Positions 11,969 to 23,400 of a stretch of DNA of 64,000 nt are shown piece after piece. The DNA is taken from the NCBI GenBank assembly GCA_934045905.1, contig OW203764.1:26090954-26154953 (forward strand), written 5' to 3'. Every line of letters starts with the position of its first letter. The first letter of the stretch is position 1. This DNA comes from Leuctra nigra (Eukaryota; Arthropoda; Insecta; Plecoptera; Leuctridae). The notes under the pieces are model-generated. The model ran no database searches, was not told the origin of the DNA, and was given only the letters and a program-made list of their open reading frames with translations. The position numbers and the translations under genes were made by a program.

Positions 11969-14455
11969 TCAAAGCCAGGATGGTCTGTTGAGAGCATCGT
12001 AAGGTTGTCGAAGAGCTGGATGGTATCCAGGAGGGTAAGTCGTAGGTGGTGCGAGCAAACCTTGATGCAGCACCATCGGGCTGTTTGTATGTCGCATGAG
12101 TTCTTCTTGATGGCGCTGGAAGTATTGCTGATAACTCGCGGTGTCCATGAGAGGCTGATGATGGTTCATGAACTGCGCCAGCTGCGGATACGAAGGCGGT
12201 CGGGGCTGCGGGAGGAACGGGAGAGGAGCTTTATCCCTGCTTGGTTCCGGCATGTAATAGCCGCTGGGAGGGGTCCTGTATTCCTCCAGGAAGTTGGAAT
12301 ACCCCTCCTTCTCCCCGTAGAGTCCCAGAGTCGGTGGCGCCGGGCCGAAGTTGAAGGCACTTCCCGGCACAACGGCCTTGACTTGATTTGTTTCCGTCGG
12401 CTTGATACTGGAGTAATGTTGGAATCCAGCACTCGGCTCGGTCGTCGCTTTCGTCTTGCGTTTCCTCGCGGGCTTTGCTGGCATCATGGCGTAATCTTGC
12501 CGCGTGTTTAACAGGGCCGCTAAGTCAGGTTGTTGATAGCTGACAGGCTGTTGCTGATATCCGACCGACGGTTGGTTGTAATAAGTTGGTGCATCGGTGG
12601 GATAGCGCTCGACAATGTGCGAGAGATTGGCCAAGTTGCCACGCATTGGGTCTATGGCTGGGGAGTAAGCACTTCGATAGCCGGCACTTGTGGGGGCCTC
12701 TTGAGGTGCTTCCATGGGGAAGTACTGCCCCAGGCCCATCTTCTCTCCAGTCCCAAAGGCCCCAGGTCCTGGACCAGGCTGGGACTGTCCATACGTCATC
12801 GTAGAACCGTGCATTCGATCTTTGCCCAATGTTAAGTCGGGTTGAATTCCGTGCATTCTCTCCTTGCCCAGATTGAAATCTTGTTGCATTCGATCTTTGC
12901 CTAAACTTAAATCTTGTTGAATTCCGTGCATTCGATCTTTGCCAAGATTTAAGTCTTGTGGAATTCCGTGCATTCTATCCTTGCCCAGATTGAAATCTTG
13001 TTGCATTCGATCTTTGCCTAAACTTAAATCTTGTTGAATTCCGTGCATTCGATCTTTGCTGAGATTCAAGTCTTGCGGAATTCCGTGCATTCTATCCTTG
13101 CCCAGATTGAAATCTTGTTGCATTCGATCTTTGCCTAAGCTTAAATCTTGTTGAATTCCGTGCATTCGATCTTTGCTGAGATTCAAGTCTTGCGGAATTC
13201 CGTGTATTCTGTCCTTGCCCAGATTAAAGTCTTGCTGCATTCGATCTTTGCCTGAACTTAAATCTTGTTGAATTCCAAGCATTCGATCTTTGCTGAGATT
13301 TAAGTCTTGCTGAATCCCCTGTATTCTGTTTTTGGCCACATTATAATCTTGCTGCATTCGATCTTTCACTAAAGCTAAGTTTGGTTGTATCCCGTGCACT
13401 CTGTCTTTGCCGAGATTAAAGTCTTGTTGTATTCCAAGCATTCGTTCCTTTCCTAAGCTCAAATCTTGTTGCATGACATGCATTCTGTCTTTTGGACCTA
13501 GATTAAAATCTTGTTGAATTCTATCTTTGCCCATCGCTAGGTTTGGCTGCATTCCATATAATCGGTCTTTGCTTATTCCTAGATCCGGTTGCATGGTTTG
13601 AATCCGGTCTCTGACCGAGATGTCCGGTTGCATCCCATTGACAGGTCCGGGTTGCTGATAAGCCGGTTCCTCCATCTCGGTGTACATCCTCTTCTTGACC
13701 GGTATCACCGTGGGCTTCTGGACTGGGTATTGTTGTGCTGGGTACTGCTGAGCTGGGTATTGCGGGGCCGGAGGTCGGGCCTGGTATTGGTCTGTCAACG
13801 GCTTACTCGTGTCATAGAAAGGCATCTCGTAGCTCTGGTAATTGTATCCGGTCTCGTAAGACCGAGGAGTGTAAGAAGGCGGCTCGCGAGGACTCAGGGC
13901 TTTCTCTGGACTATTCTTCTGAATGGTGTCTTGATAGAATCCCACCCGGATCGTTCCGTTAGGAGTGTAAATCGGGTGTTTACTTGTCTCCTCGGTGCGA
14001 GGGGAAGTCATCTGAGGTGAAGTCATCTGCGGTGAAGTCATGTGCGGAGAAGCGGACATGGGCGAAGGATGTAACGGAGATGCGGACATGATAGGCGACG
14101 GGAACGGAGCCGACGGATATCCACCCAAACGTTCATCTAGTATAAGTCTCGGAGAGCTGTCCAGAGGGTCCTGGAGATCTTGACTGGAACGTTCTGACAT
14201 GGAACTTCCGGTGCTGGCTTTCCGCTGCCTGGGTGGTTCTTGTGATTGGGGAGGAGACCGCTTGACTTCTACTTCCGGACGGCGCTTGGGTGTGGTCGGG
14301 GCTTTGGGTGCTCCGAATGCCTTGAACCACGCACTGTGATTGGGCATGGGAGCTTCGGTCTTGGGAGAGTCTTCGGTCTTGGGCTTCTTGGTCGGGCAGG
14401 GTTCAGGCTCAATCTCGGGCGACGGCTGAGACGTAACCGGACTTGGAGGACTCTC
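11969..14455 (-). CDS. CECR2: CECR2 last exon (828 codons) with nested repeat and stop
   Basis: The acceptor TTTGCAG|GAG opens the exon in phase 0 and it stays open to TGA at 11971-11969. It begins with a Ser/Pro-rich stretch containing NHSAWFKAFGAPK (about residues 818-831), then TIRVGFYQDT, then SPMSASP/MTSPQ short repeats, a PAQQYPAQQYP stretch, the 20-unit KDRM repeat (12811-13616), and a tail with GSAFNFGPAPPTLGLYGEKE and YRTPPSGYYMPEP. The short motifs outside the repeats look conserved because they are the only non-repetitive, mixed-composition islands. The exon is GC-richer than its surroundings. The long frames on the plus strand across it are mirror images of this coding bias and are not genes. 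Confidence 0.85.
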   Translation of the reverse strand, partial: ESPPSPVTSQPSPEIEPEPCPTKKPKTEDSPKTEAPMPNHSAWFKAFGAPKAPTTPKRRPEVEVKRSPPQSQEPPRQRKASTGSSMSERSSQDLQDPLDSSPRLILDERLGGYPSAPFPSPIMSASPLHPSPMSASPHMTSPQMTSPQMTSPRTEETSKHPIYTPNGTIRVGFYQDTIQKNSPEKALSPREPPSYTPRSYETGYNYQSYEMPFYDTSKPLTDQYQARPPAPQYPAQQYPAQQYPVQKPTVIPVKKRMYTEMEEPAYQQPGPVNGMQPDISVRDRIQTMQPDLGISKDRLYGMQPNLAMGKDRIQQDFNLGPKDRMHVMQQDLSLGKERMLGIQQDFNLGKDRVHGIQPNLALVKDRMQQDYNVAKNRIQGIQQDLNLSKDRMLGIQQDLSSGKDRMQQDFNLGKDRIHGIPQDLNLSKDRMHGIQQDLSLGKDRMQQDFNLGKDRMHGIPQDLNLSKDRMHGIQQDLSLGKDRMQQDFNLGKDRMHGIPQDLNLGKDRMHGIQQDLSLGKDRMQQDFNLGKERMHGIQPDLTLGKDRMHGSTMTYGQSQPGPGPGAFGTGEKMGLGQYFPMEAPQEAPTSAGYRSAYSPAIDPMRGNLANLSHIVERYPTDAPTYYNQPSVGYQQQPVSYQQPDLAALLNTRQDYAMMPAKPARKRKTKATTEPSAGFQHYSSIKPTETNQVKAVVPGSAFNFGPAPPTLGLYGEKEGYSNFLEEYRTPPSGYYMPEPSRDKAPLPFLPQPRPPSYPQLAQFMNHHQPLMDTASYQQYFQRHQEELMRHTNSPMVLHQGLLAPPTTYPPGYHPALRQPYDALNRPSWL

Positions 14456-17400
14456 CTGCAAACAACAGGGATCATATTATACAAACAATTCAGTAGGTAA
14501 TATAACATTAAATATGACCATTCCATCAGTTCAAAAGCAATCACAAACTCAACATTAATTGTGGAGTAGGAATGTAATAATTTAATAAACATAATATCAT
14601 CATCAAATTCAATGATCTGATCATATAGTGAGGGCTGTTTGTTAGCACATACATTTGGCAAAATAGTGCAAAATGTGATACTAATTTTTCCTTTGGCAGT
14701 CTTATAGGAAATTTTCCGCTCTTTCATAATTTCGATATCCTCAAAAAATCGGGCGGTCATTTTGGGCTCCAGGGCTGTCCAAAGTACCAAAAAGAGTGTA
14801 TTTCAGTGAAATTATAATACTTTTGTCAATTTATTGTTTTTGTATAATAAACGATGTGTCAGGAAGGTACGATAAAAAAATAAAAATTCTAAGTCTAACC
14901 AAAGTTGTATTTATTCAAGAAATTAAAGATGTCGGCGGGTAAGCTCTAAAATGACCGCCATTTTCAGGGAATTTGTGCTTCAAGGTTGCAGTTGTTTATG
15001 TTGGTTCATATTATGTACTTTTAACTTAAAAATCAATGGGTCACGAAATTAACCCTTTGGGGGGTGGGGGGTGGAGACCTAAAGGTTTCGATATCTGTAC
15101 AATAGCCCACACTAGCTAGAGAAAAATGGTTCCTTGCACATACTAAAGAAAATGTGCTCTCTTCAAAAAAAAATACGAGAACTCAAAATTATGCCGCCAT
15201 CTTGGATAAAAAGAGTTTTTTTTTCATTTTTCGTAAAATTAAGTAAGTTTTATAAGCACTACGAAAAAGTTTATTTGACATAAAATATAGCCCTAATACT
15301 AATAATTAAATTTTTAATTTGCATATTTTCTGTATCTCCAACCGTTCTCATTGAAATTGCATTCTTGTATTGAAAAAACGTCCCAGGATAGGGAGTTTAG
15401 CATGTAATGTTCGTCCAGGAGGCGGTGACTCAATACATTTGCAGTGAACAAGGGATGACCAAAACAGCTAATTTATCATGATTTTTGAACTGCTGAGCAC
15501 AAAAGAACTAAATATAATCGCGTCTCATTCAAGATGGCGACATAATTTTGTGATCTTGTAATTTTTTTCGAACAGAGCACAATTTTATTAGTGTATGCAA
15601 GAAATTATTAGTCCCTATCTACTATCGTTTATTTTACTGATATCGAAACATTTAGGTCTCCACCCCTCAAAGGGTGAATTTCGTGATCCATCAATATTTA
15701 AGATAAAGGTCCATAATATTAACCTACATAAGCAACTGCAACCTTGAAAAACGAATTCCCTGAAAATTACTGGCATTTTAGAGCTTATCCGCCGACATCT
15801 TTAATTTCTTGAATAAATACAACTTTGGTTAGACCTAGAATTTTTATTTTTTTTATCGTACCTTCCTGACACATTGTTTATTATAAAAGAACAATAAATT
15901 GACCAAAGTATTATAATTTCACTGAAATACACTCCGTTTGGCACTTTGAACAGCCCTGGAGCCCAAAATGGCCGCCCGATTTTTTGAGGATATCGAAATT
16001 AAGAAAGAGCGGAAAATTTCCTATAAGACTGCTAATGGAAAAATTAGTATCACATTTTGCACTGTTTTTGTGCTTACAGCCCTCACTAATAGTTCAATTT
16101 CATCATTATAGTTTCAAGATTACAACATGGGGTTTGCTTTTAAAAATGTGTATCAAAATTCAAAACTGAAGCAGCTCCACTGATGTTTCATTATCTGCAG
16201 GATGGATACCTTCTCCAATTCTTATAAGACAAATTTAAGTACCTAATAGTACCTAGATAGTAGATTTACAACCTACCTAATTATTAATTTTGCACTTTTT
16301 AAGTGAAATTAATATAAATCATAAAATAGGATTCATTTGATTTGCGGATAAACTCCGAGTAGAAAGGTAAAACTGAGCGCACCTTCTCCTCTGGTGTCTT
16401 CTCCGCCTTGACCTCGTCAAAGCTGTGCTTCTCTCTCTCGAAGAGTCCGCTGAGTACCGTCCCAAGACTGAGCCTGAGCTTGGAGTCGTCCGCCTTGCCC
16501 GGCACGCTTTGAGTCTTGCTCGTGTCCTCCTTCTTGCTGGGCAGGTTCGTCAGCAGGTTGCCCTTGCTCTTGCCGGGCTGCAGGCGCTGAATGGTGCGCT
16601 GGACTTCGCGGCGCTTGCTCACTGGCGCGCGCCGCTTAGCACCCTCCTGCGCAACACCAACATAGTGTTAATACAACATTCAATGCAATGTAGCACAAGA
16701 ACTGGAAGAACTTTGCATTTCAAATAAAAATAAAATAAATAATTACTAGAGTTAATTTAATTTTATAGTTTTTCAACACAAAATTGTTCCTGGATCTTTC
16801 GAAAACCATCATCCAAATATTCAAACTATATTTAAATTTAATATTGATTTGTATAATTATTATATTATTCATTTTTGCATCAAAAGATTAATTTGGATTA
16901 TACTTTCATTCTTCTGTATTCTGTAAGCATATTGACTGCCTTCAGTAGCCACGCTGTCTACAGTGGATTGACTATGTACCTTGGTGGCAGATTTAGTTGG
17001 CCGATCCATCTTAAGTCTGGACCGATATTCGCTCTCAATCTTGGCCCCAACGAGATCGAAGTCTTCTCCGCTGATGAAGTGTGACGGAGAATTACTCGCC
17101 GATGAGAAGCTCTCCGAGTACCGCGGCGTTCCGTCGAGCCACTTGTTGATGTCCTGCAAAGCAACAAGCATTACACAGAGTTAAATAACAGTAAGAAATT
17201 ATATCATACAGTGGAACCTCTTTAGTATGTTTCTCCTTAATACTTTTTCTCCTTAGTATGTTTTTTTTAAAAAAGGTCCGTTCCCCATAAGAACACATGT
17301 TAAATTGTTTCTTTAGGCCGGGTAGGACCAACTTTGGATTAGCTAATTAAATTATCGATAGTTAGTGGGCAGTTAACCAATGAATCCAGTTGGCGCGAAT

Positions 17401-20400
17401 TCCATAGCCAATAAGATTCACTAATTTCCACTAACTATCGATAGTTAACTTAATCCAATGTTGGTCCTACCCGGCCTTGGTATATTTTTCACTTTAGTTC
17501 ATTTTTTTCTTCAGTCCCTTGAAAAACGTACTAAAGAGGTTCCACTGTATATTACTAGGGGTAGTTGCATTTGACTTAGGCCGGGTAGGACCAAAATTGG
17601 ATTAAGTTAATTATCGATTTCTTGTGTGGGCAGAGACCGAGGAAGAGTTGCAAGAGAAACTCAACAGGTGGGAAGAAGTGACAGCAAAATATGGACTAGA
17701 AATCAGTAGAGAAAAAAGCGAAACCATGGTTATGGAAAGGCAACAGAAGACACGGTGCCGGATGCAGATGCGAGGAGAGGAACTTACGGAAAAAGACGAG
17801 TTTAAATATCTAGGCAGTGTATTGGCAAAGGATGGAAAGGTGGACAGGGAGATCGAGAGGAGGGTGAGAGCAGCAGAAGTGTTTTACCAGAGTGTAAGGA
17901 AGCTACTATGGAATGAAGATGTACCACAGAGGTGTAAGATATTACTGTACAAAACCTACTTTGTACCAATCTTAATATATGCAGCAGTAACTTGGCCAAT
18001 GGGAGGGAAAGAAGAAATGAAGATGCAGGCTGCAGAAATGAAGTTCCTGAGAAGTGTGGCAGGAGTGACGAAGATGGACAAGGTGAGGAGTGCAAAGATT
18101 AGAAAAGACCTAGAAGTGGAATCTCTTAGATTTAAACTTGGAAAAGAGAGGCTAAGATGGTACGGACATATGAAGAGGATGGGAAAAGAGAGGATACCAT
18201 GTAGAGAGGCAGAGCGTGCAGCCATGGGTGTCAGAAGAAAGGCAGGAAGACCTAGAACTAAATGGATCAACGGAATAGAGGCAGCTGCAGAAGAAAGAGG
18301 AGAGTGTTGGGGAGTAATTACAACAGAGAAGTGGTGGGAAGACAGAGAGAGATGGAGGGAGCTGGTGGAAAGAGAGGAGGCTGAAGAACTGGAAGAAGAG
18401 ATTGAAGAAGTGTGGAGTGTCGGACTTGGCAAGTCGGCTCTGAGAACACAAGTGCCCTAGAACATTGGTGGGATCATCCCACCCCCTGACCCGACAATAG
18501 TTGGAAGCAGGGTCGCGATATTATTATCGATAGTTAGTGGAAGTTAGTGAATCTCATTGGCTGTGGAATTCGCGCCAACTGGATTCATTGGTTAACTGCT
18601 CACTAACTATCGATAGTTAGCTAATCCAAAGTTGGTCCTACCCGGCCTTAGAATATTAAAATTGAATAACCTATGTAATTACCAAAAATGTATCAAATAG
18701 GAAACTAATAGAGGACCTATTAAAAAAAATTGTCATCAAACTATTATCTACCAATATTTTTTTCAAGAATGAAAGGTGGCAAAGGTAAATAAGTAGGTAC
18801 CTACTAGGTAGATAGGTATATTTTAAACCCCACAGGGTTAAAAACACTTCTAGGTATACTTTTAAAACTTTTGTAATATTATTACAAAATTACCAGAAGT
18901 GAATTGCAAAGTATAAACAACCATTTACAGTACCAAACAGTACCAACTGAAAAATCAGCCAATAGAACTGGCTCATTTTGAGATTTGAACACATTAATCT
19001 TCTTGAATAGGTAGAAGAATACCTACTTAAAAATTTGAATAGCTACCTACTCCTTAGTTTTCAAATATCGAATTGAATATTCAAAACACTTAGTTTTTAA
19101 GTAGGTCTATTCGTTTATTTGCACTCCCATACCATTTTGTCAAAGCAGGATGTGTCCTGCTTTAAAAAATAACACACAAAGCAAAATAACAGAACTTGTC
19201 GACACACCTTCAACGTCTGCGCAGTGGCAATGTGAAGTGCTTCAATCGCCGCCGAGTTCTTCACCTCCTCCGTCTTCTTCCTGCCTCGATTGTTGACCGG
19301 TCGCGGCTCCTCCTTCTCCTTCTCCGCTGTGCTCGACTCCGTGTCGGGCGATCTCCTCGCGTTGCGCAGCTTGTCGAAGTCCGAACACCTCCTCGTGGTC
19401 CGAACCTTGTCGAAGTCCGGAGTTCTTCGCTGCGACGACCGGAGTTTGTCGAACTCGGGAGAGAGTCTGGAGTCCTGGCTCGGTTCGTTGAAGCTCTGAG
19501 ACTCTGAACAGACAGAGAGAGGCGACGCGATGCTGGCTCCACTGCTGCAATCAGAAATCAAATCACATCATGACAGGGCAGGGTTAGAGGCTGAATAGTA
19601 ATAGTTGTATTTATTAAAGAAGGACCATGAATATGTTAATCCCTTGCTTAAGTTGATTGATGCCAAAACCACAGCCGTCTGTTCACTTGTCGAGTACACT
19701 TGCCACTATCGCTTGGCGATTTGAATGCGCGACGGTGGCGGCCCCTTCCCGGGACGGCAGGTGAGGTACTACTCAGATAACAGGCAGCTCACAGGAGGAG
19801 GAGAGGAGGAGGAGGAGGAACGAACGACAAGTGTACAGACGGCTGTGGTCAAAACCAATCTCTTTATTTCTGTTTTCATGAAATGACTGATTCAATTTTG
19901 TTTTGAATGAATATTTTTATCCCAGTTCCTTTGCCATAGGTGGCAAAATAATGTCTATTTAAGGCTAATTTTTTTGCTTGCTTGCTATAGATGCTAAATG
20001 ACCATCTATCCATCAAACACAGTATATAGGTATAAAGTATTTATAATTAATATTCAAATACTATCAAACTATTATAATAATATTATTATCAGTACTTCAA
20101 AAATTGTTCATGAATTGTTCTTTAAAACCCTATGATTGTTATGTGCAAGCACTGGTAAGCCAGTGACATAACTGTAAAACTGTACCTTTGAGTGTCCGAG
20201 ACGGATCTTGGTTTCTTGCGCGATGTCTGGTGGTGCACCTTACTGGGCGGACTCTCAAGCGGTGGGAATTCAATTGCCACTTCTTCGTCAGACGACGGGT
20301 CACTCTCCAAGTAGCGGTCGACGGAAGCCTGAAACGCGGACTCCAGATTCCCAACCATCTCGGTGTATTCTGCAGACAAGACATAGTTGTTCAAGTACAG

Positions 20401-23400
20401 CAAGAAATGCAATTAGTAATTCCATTTAAAAAAAATTATGATCTAGGTATTATGTACCTACAGACTACAGATTTATTGCATCCAAAAGCAAAAGACTTAA
20501 GAATTAAGTAAAAACTGCATCTAGAAGGTAGGTTGTAGTCATGCAAATATATTCGTTAAACGCTACCTTCCCCCTTTCCATGCATTTACGCTAGTTTAGG
20601 CTCCTCCCCCTCGACCCGTAAGACTGGCAAAGTTGTTTGAATGTGGTGGGGGGTGAAAGGAGCGTTTAGCGAATATATTTTCATGACTGTACTACAAATC
20701 TACCTAATTCTCACAGTAAACAAGTTAAAATGTATTTTATTTATTTAATGCATTTTCTGAATGATTTTACATTTCCGAGCTTTAAATAAGCAAACCACAA
20801 TGCAATTCAACTAGGTACACTAGAATTTCATGAGTTATTTTGAGCTAATCTGTTGTACACAACATCTTGATGTAACACAACACTCTAAAAACTTCAAATG
20901 GACTTCGCCAAAAAAATGTGGACATCCTTTACTTTTTTCTTTTATGGTAGGTAGGTACACCTGCAGTCACATAAATTGCTTGCAAAATTCTAAGTCCTTG
21001 ATTATCCAGAACACAGTGGCAAACGCAGATTTCGAGCATGTGGATTGGAGATTGGAGGGTTTGATTATAAGAACCAACCAACCACATCGTAAATAACTTA
21101 TAAAGTAATATATTTTTCTCCATTCGACAAAATATTGATGGTAATTCGAGCTCCAACTTAGCAGTTTACCGTCAATTATTCTGACAGCGGGGGTAGTACA
21201 TTCAATTAAAATATTTCAGAAAGTGTTAAATTTTAATCAAAGAAGTTAGTCTTCACATACCATTCTCTGTGCCATTGTATTGCCTGCAGTTATCTACGAT
21301 GAGTTTGAAGTCGGCCTTGAACTCCGCGAAGCTGAGGTAATCTCCCTCGTCGAGTTTGTCTTCCATACGCTGAAGGTCCATGGGCTTGCTGATGATGGAG
21401 TAATATCGGGGCGCGTACTTCTCTTCCACGGGACTCACAAACGGCCACGCGTCCTCATGATTCTTTATGTTGTCAAGTATTTTGTACATCCCTGTCTGAA
21501 GGTCCTCCTCAGTTTGCTTGAACCTACAGACAAACAATTTGAAGATTTGTCATCTACATCACGCTGACTTTTCGAATACATTTAAAAATTAAATTTAATT
21601 AATTTAATTAAAATTAAATTCAAGAAGGCAATGTTAATGACAAAGTACAGCAAATGTATATGACATGAAAATGGTAGAAATTTACTTCCAAGTTAATTGA
21701 TGAATATTTGTTGAAGGTGATCCATGACTTTGTTTATTATTGCATTGACATATTTAATGAATCTATTAGATCAGGATTTAGAAATATTTTAATTAGAATT
21801 TCAGCAAACTTTTGTGACCATTTAAAGATGTCTTGCCACTGAGAAAACAAACAAAATACTGGGACAAATTCTACTTGACGTGGAAGTAAATGAAAAAGTA
21901 CATTTTGAAGCAGCAAGTTTTATTAAAAATAAAAACCAATTTTATTTAACAATGAAGCAAATTAAATTTGTTTACAATGTTTAAAATCAATAAAAAGTAA
22001 AATTGAGCTTGCAGTATTTTTTCAGTACAACTATTTACATGATAAGTAGGTACCTACTATTTACTTATAAGATTGTGTTGGATCAGTACAAAGGAATCAA
22101 ACTTGTGGTGCAAGAACTGATAAAATGAATATTGATTGTCTATTGGACATGTACAGACTTGCTTCACAGAGACATCTAACTGACAATAGAAAGGATGAGC
22201 TGACAAGATCATTTGCAGCCGAGATAGTAGTAAGAGGCCTCGGTAAGGAAATGGAATGAGTACGGTTCTACAGTGATTTTTTTGAGACTTTTCTTCACAA
22301 GTAGATAGGGAAGTTTAAAAATTAACGAGTAATGGACATTTTAAGCTAACTTCTAAATAATGCCAAAACTGGAGTACAAAACGACCTCTGGTACGACCTC
22401 AAAATTTTAACAAGAAATTAATTGTATAACCCTTCGACGGTGTTATTCCTTGATATTTTACAATTCTGTCCACGTGAAAAAACACTTTTAAGAACTGCAC
22501 TTGTCCCGTTACCTTACCGAGGCCTCCTAAGGTTTTCAGCCACTGAAAACCATTAACTTGCTTCAACCCCCAAGAGGAAACACAAATAAGGCCATATTTA
22601 CGGGTAGCACAAAACACACTGACACAGCTCAGTTGGAATTAAGTCTATATTTTATTTTTCAATCTCAGAAGCAAGTCACATTCACACACTCTTTAGCAGA
22701 TACTACACATATTTTTAACATGTGGATCTGGTAAACAACTTCTGAATGTCACTGTACAACATTTAACATTTTAGTGATAAAAATAAATAAGTAACTTTGG
22801 GATCATGAAAGAAAGGAATTACTACTCGACTGGATTTGAACAATGATATCTTTCTCGATTGCCACCGTTCATGTTTGAAAGAAACCAAACAAAAATTATG
22901 ATATTAAGGTATGATTTAGCAATTAATTAATGATAAATTTACAATAGCAGGAGGAGATAGGTAGGTACTATGGAATTGGAAATATCAAATAAGGCAGCAT
23001 GATCTACTAGAACACAATGGATAGGAGAGCACTGTAAGAGTGGGAGAAGCTGTATTATATCTCAGGGAGATGTGAGTATGTACTAGTAGTATCTGATCCT
23101 TATACAAAACTTCTGTTTCGGATCGAACTTGATATCTCTTGAAAATACCAATGATGTAATGCTCATTGTAAAAAATTGAATTGATACCGTCCACACATAA
23201 GACTTTGAGATTCACTACAGTGAATTTTATTGCATACAAGAGAAACACATTGAGTATGTATACCTAAAATCTAATAAATTATAAAAATAAAAATGTATGC
23301 ATAATAAATTGAATTTAACTACATACTACGTACTTACTACTACAACTACATACATTACATGTATTTTTATAATAAAAAAATAATTAATAATAATACTGTT

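Larger units (their letters stand above)
17579..18647. mobile_element. Harbinger-type MITE, copy 2, split by a LINE
   Basis: The left part (17579-17618) and right part (18523-18647) together rebuild the element seen at 17316-17476, with TTA on both outer sides (17576-78, 18648-50). The middle 904 bp is the LINE fragment at 17619-18522. The split site is within ATTATCGAT, which is duplicated on both sides of the LINE. Confidence 0.85.

Noticed and set aside
12811..13616. Regularly spaced repeats considered as a CRISPR-like array
   Set aside because: Units are contiguous, in frame and translated in a CECR2 exon; there are no variable spacers and the genome is eukaryotic.
12005..14020. Several long plus-strand frames across 12.0-14.0 kb
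   Set aside because: They lie opposite the large CECR2 exon, have repetitive or arginine-rich composition forced by its codons, and show no domain or splice context.
15984..16169. Conserved peptide shared with the frame at 14269-14790
   Set aside because: The similarity is explained by the two arms of the palindromic element; no protein selection is implied.
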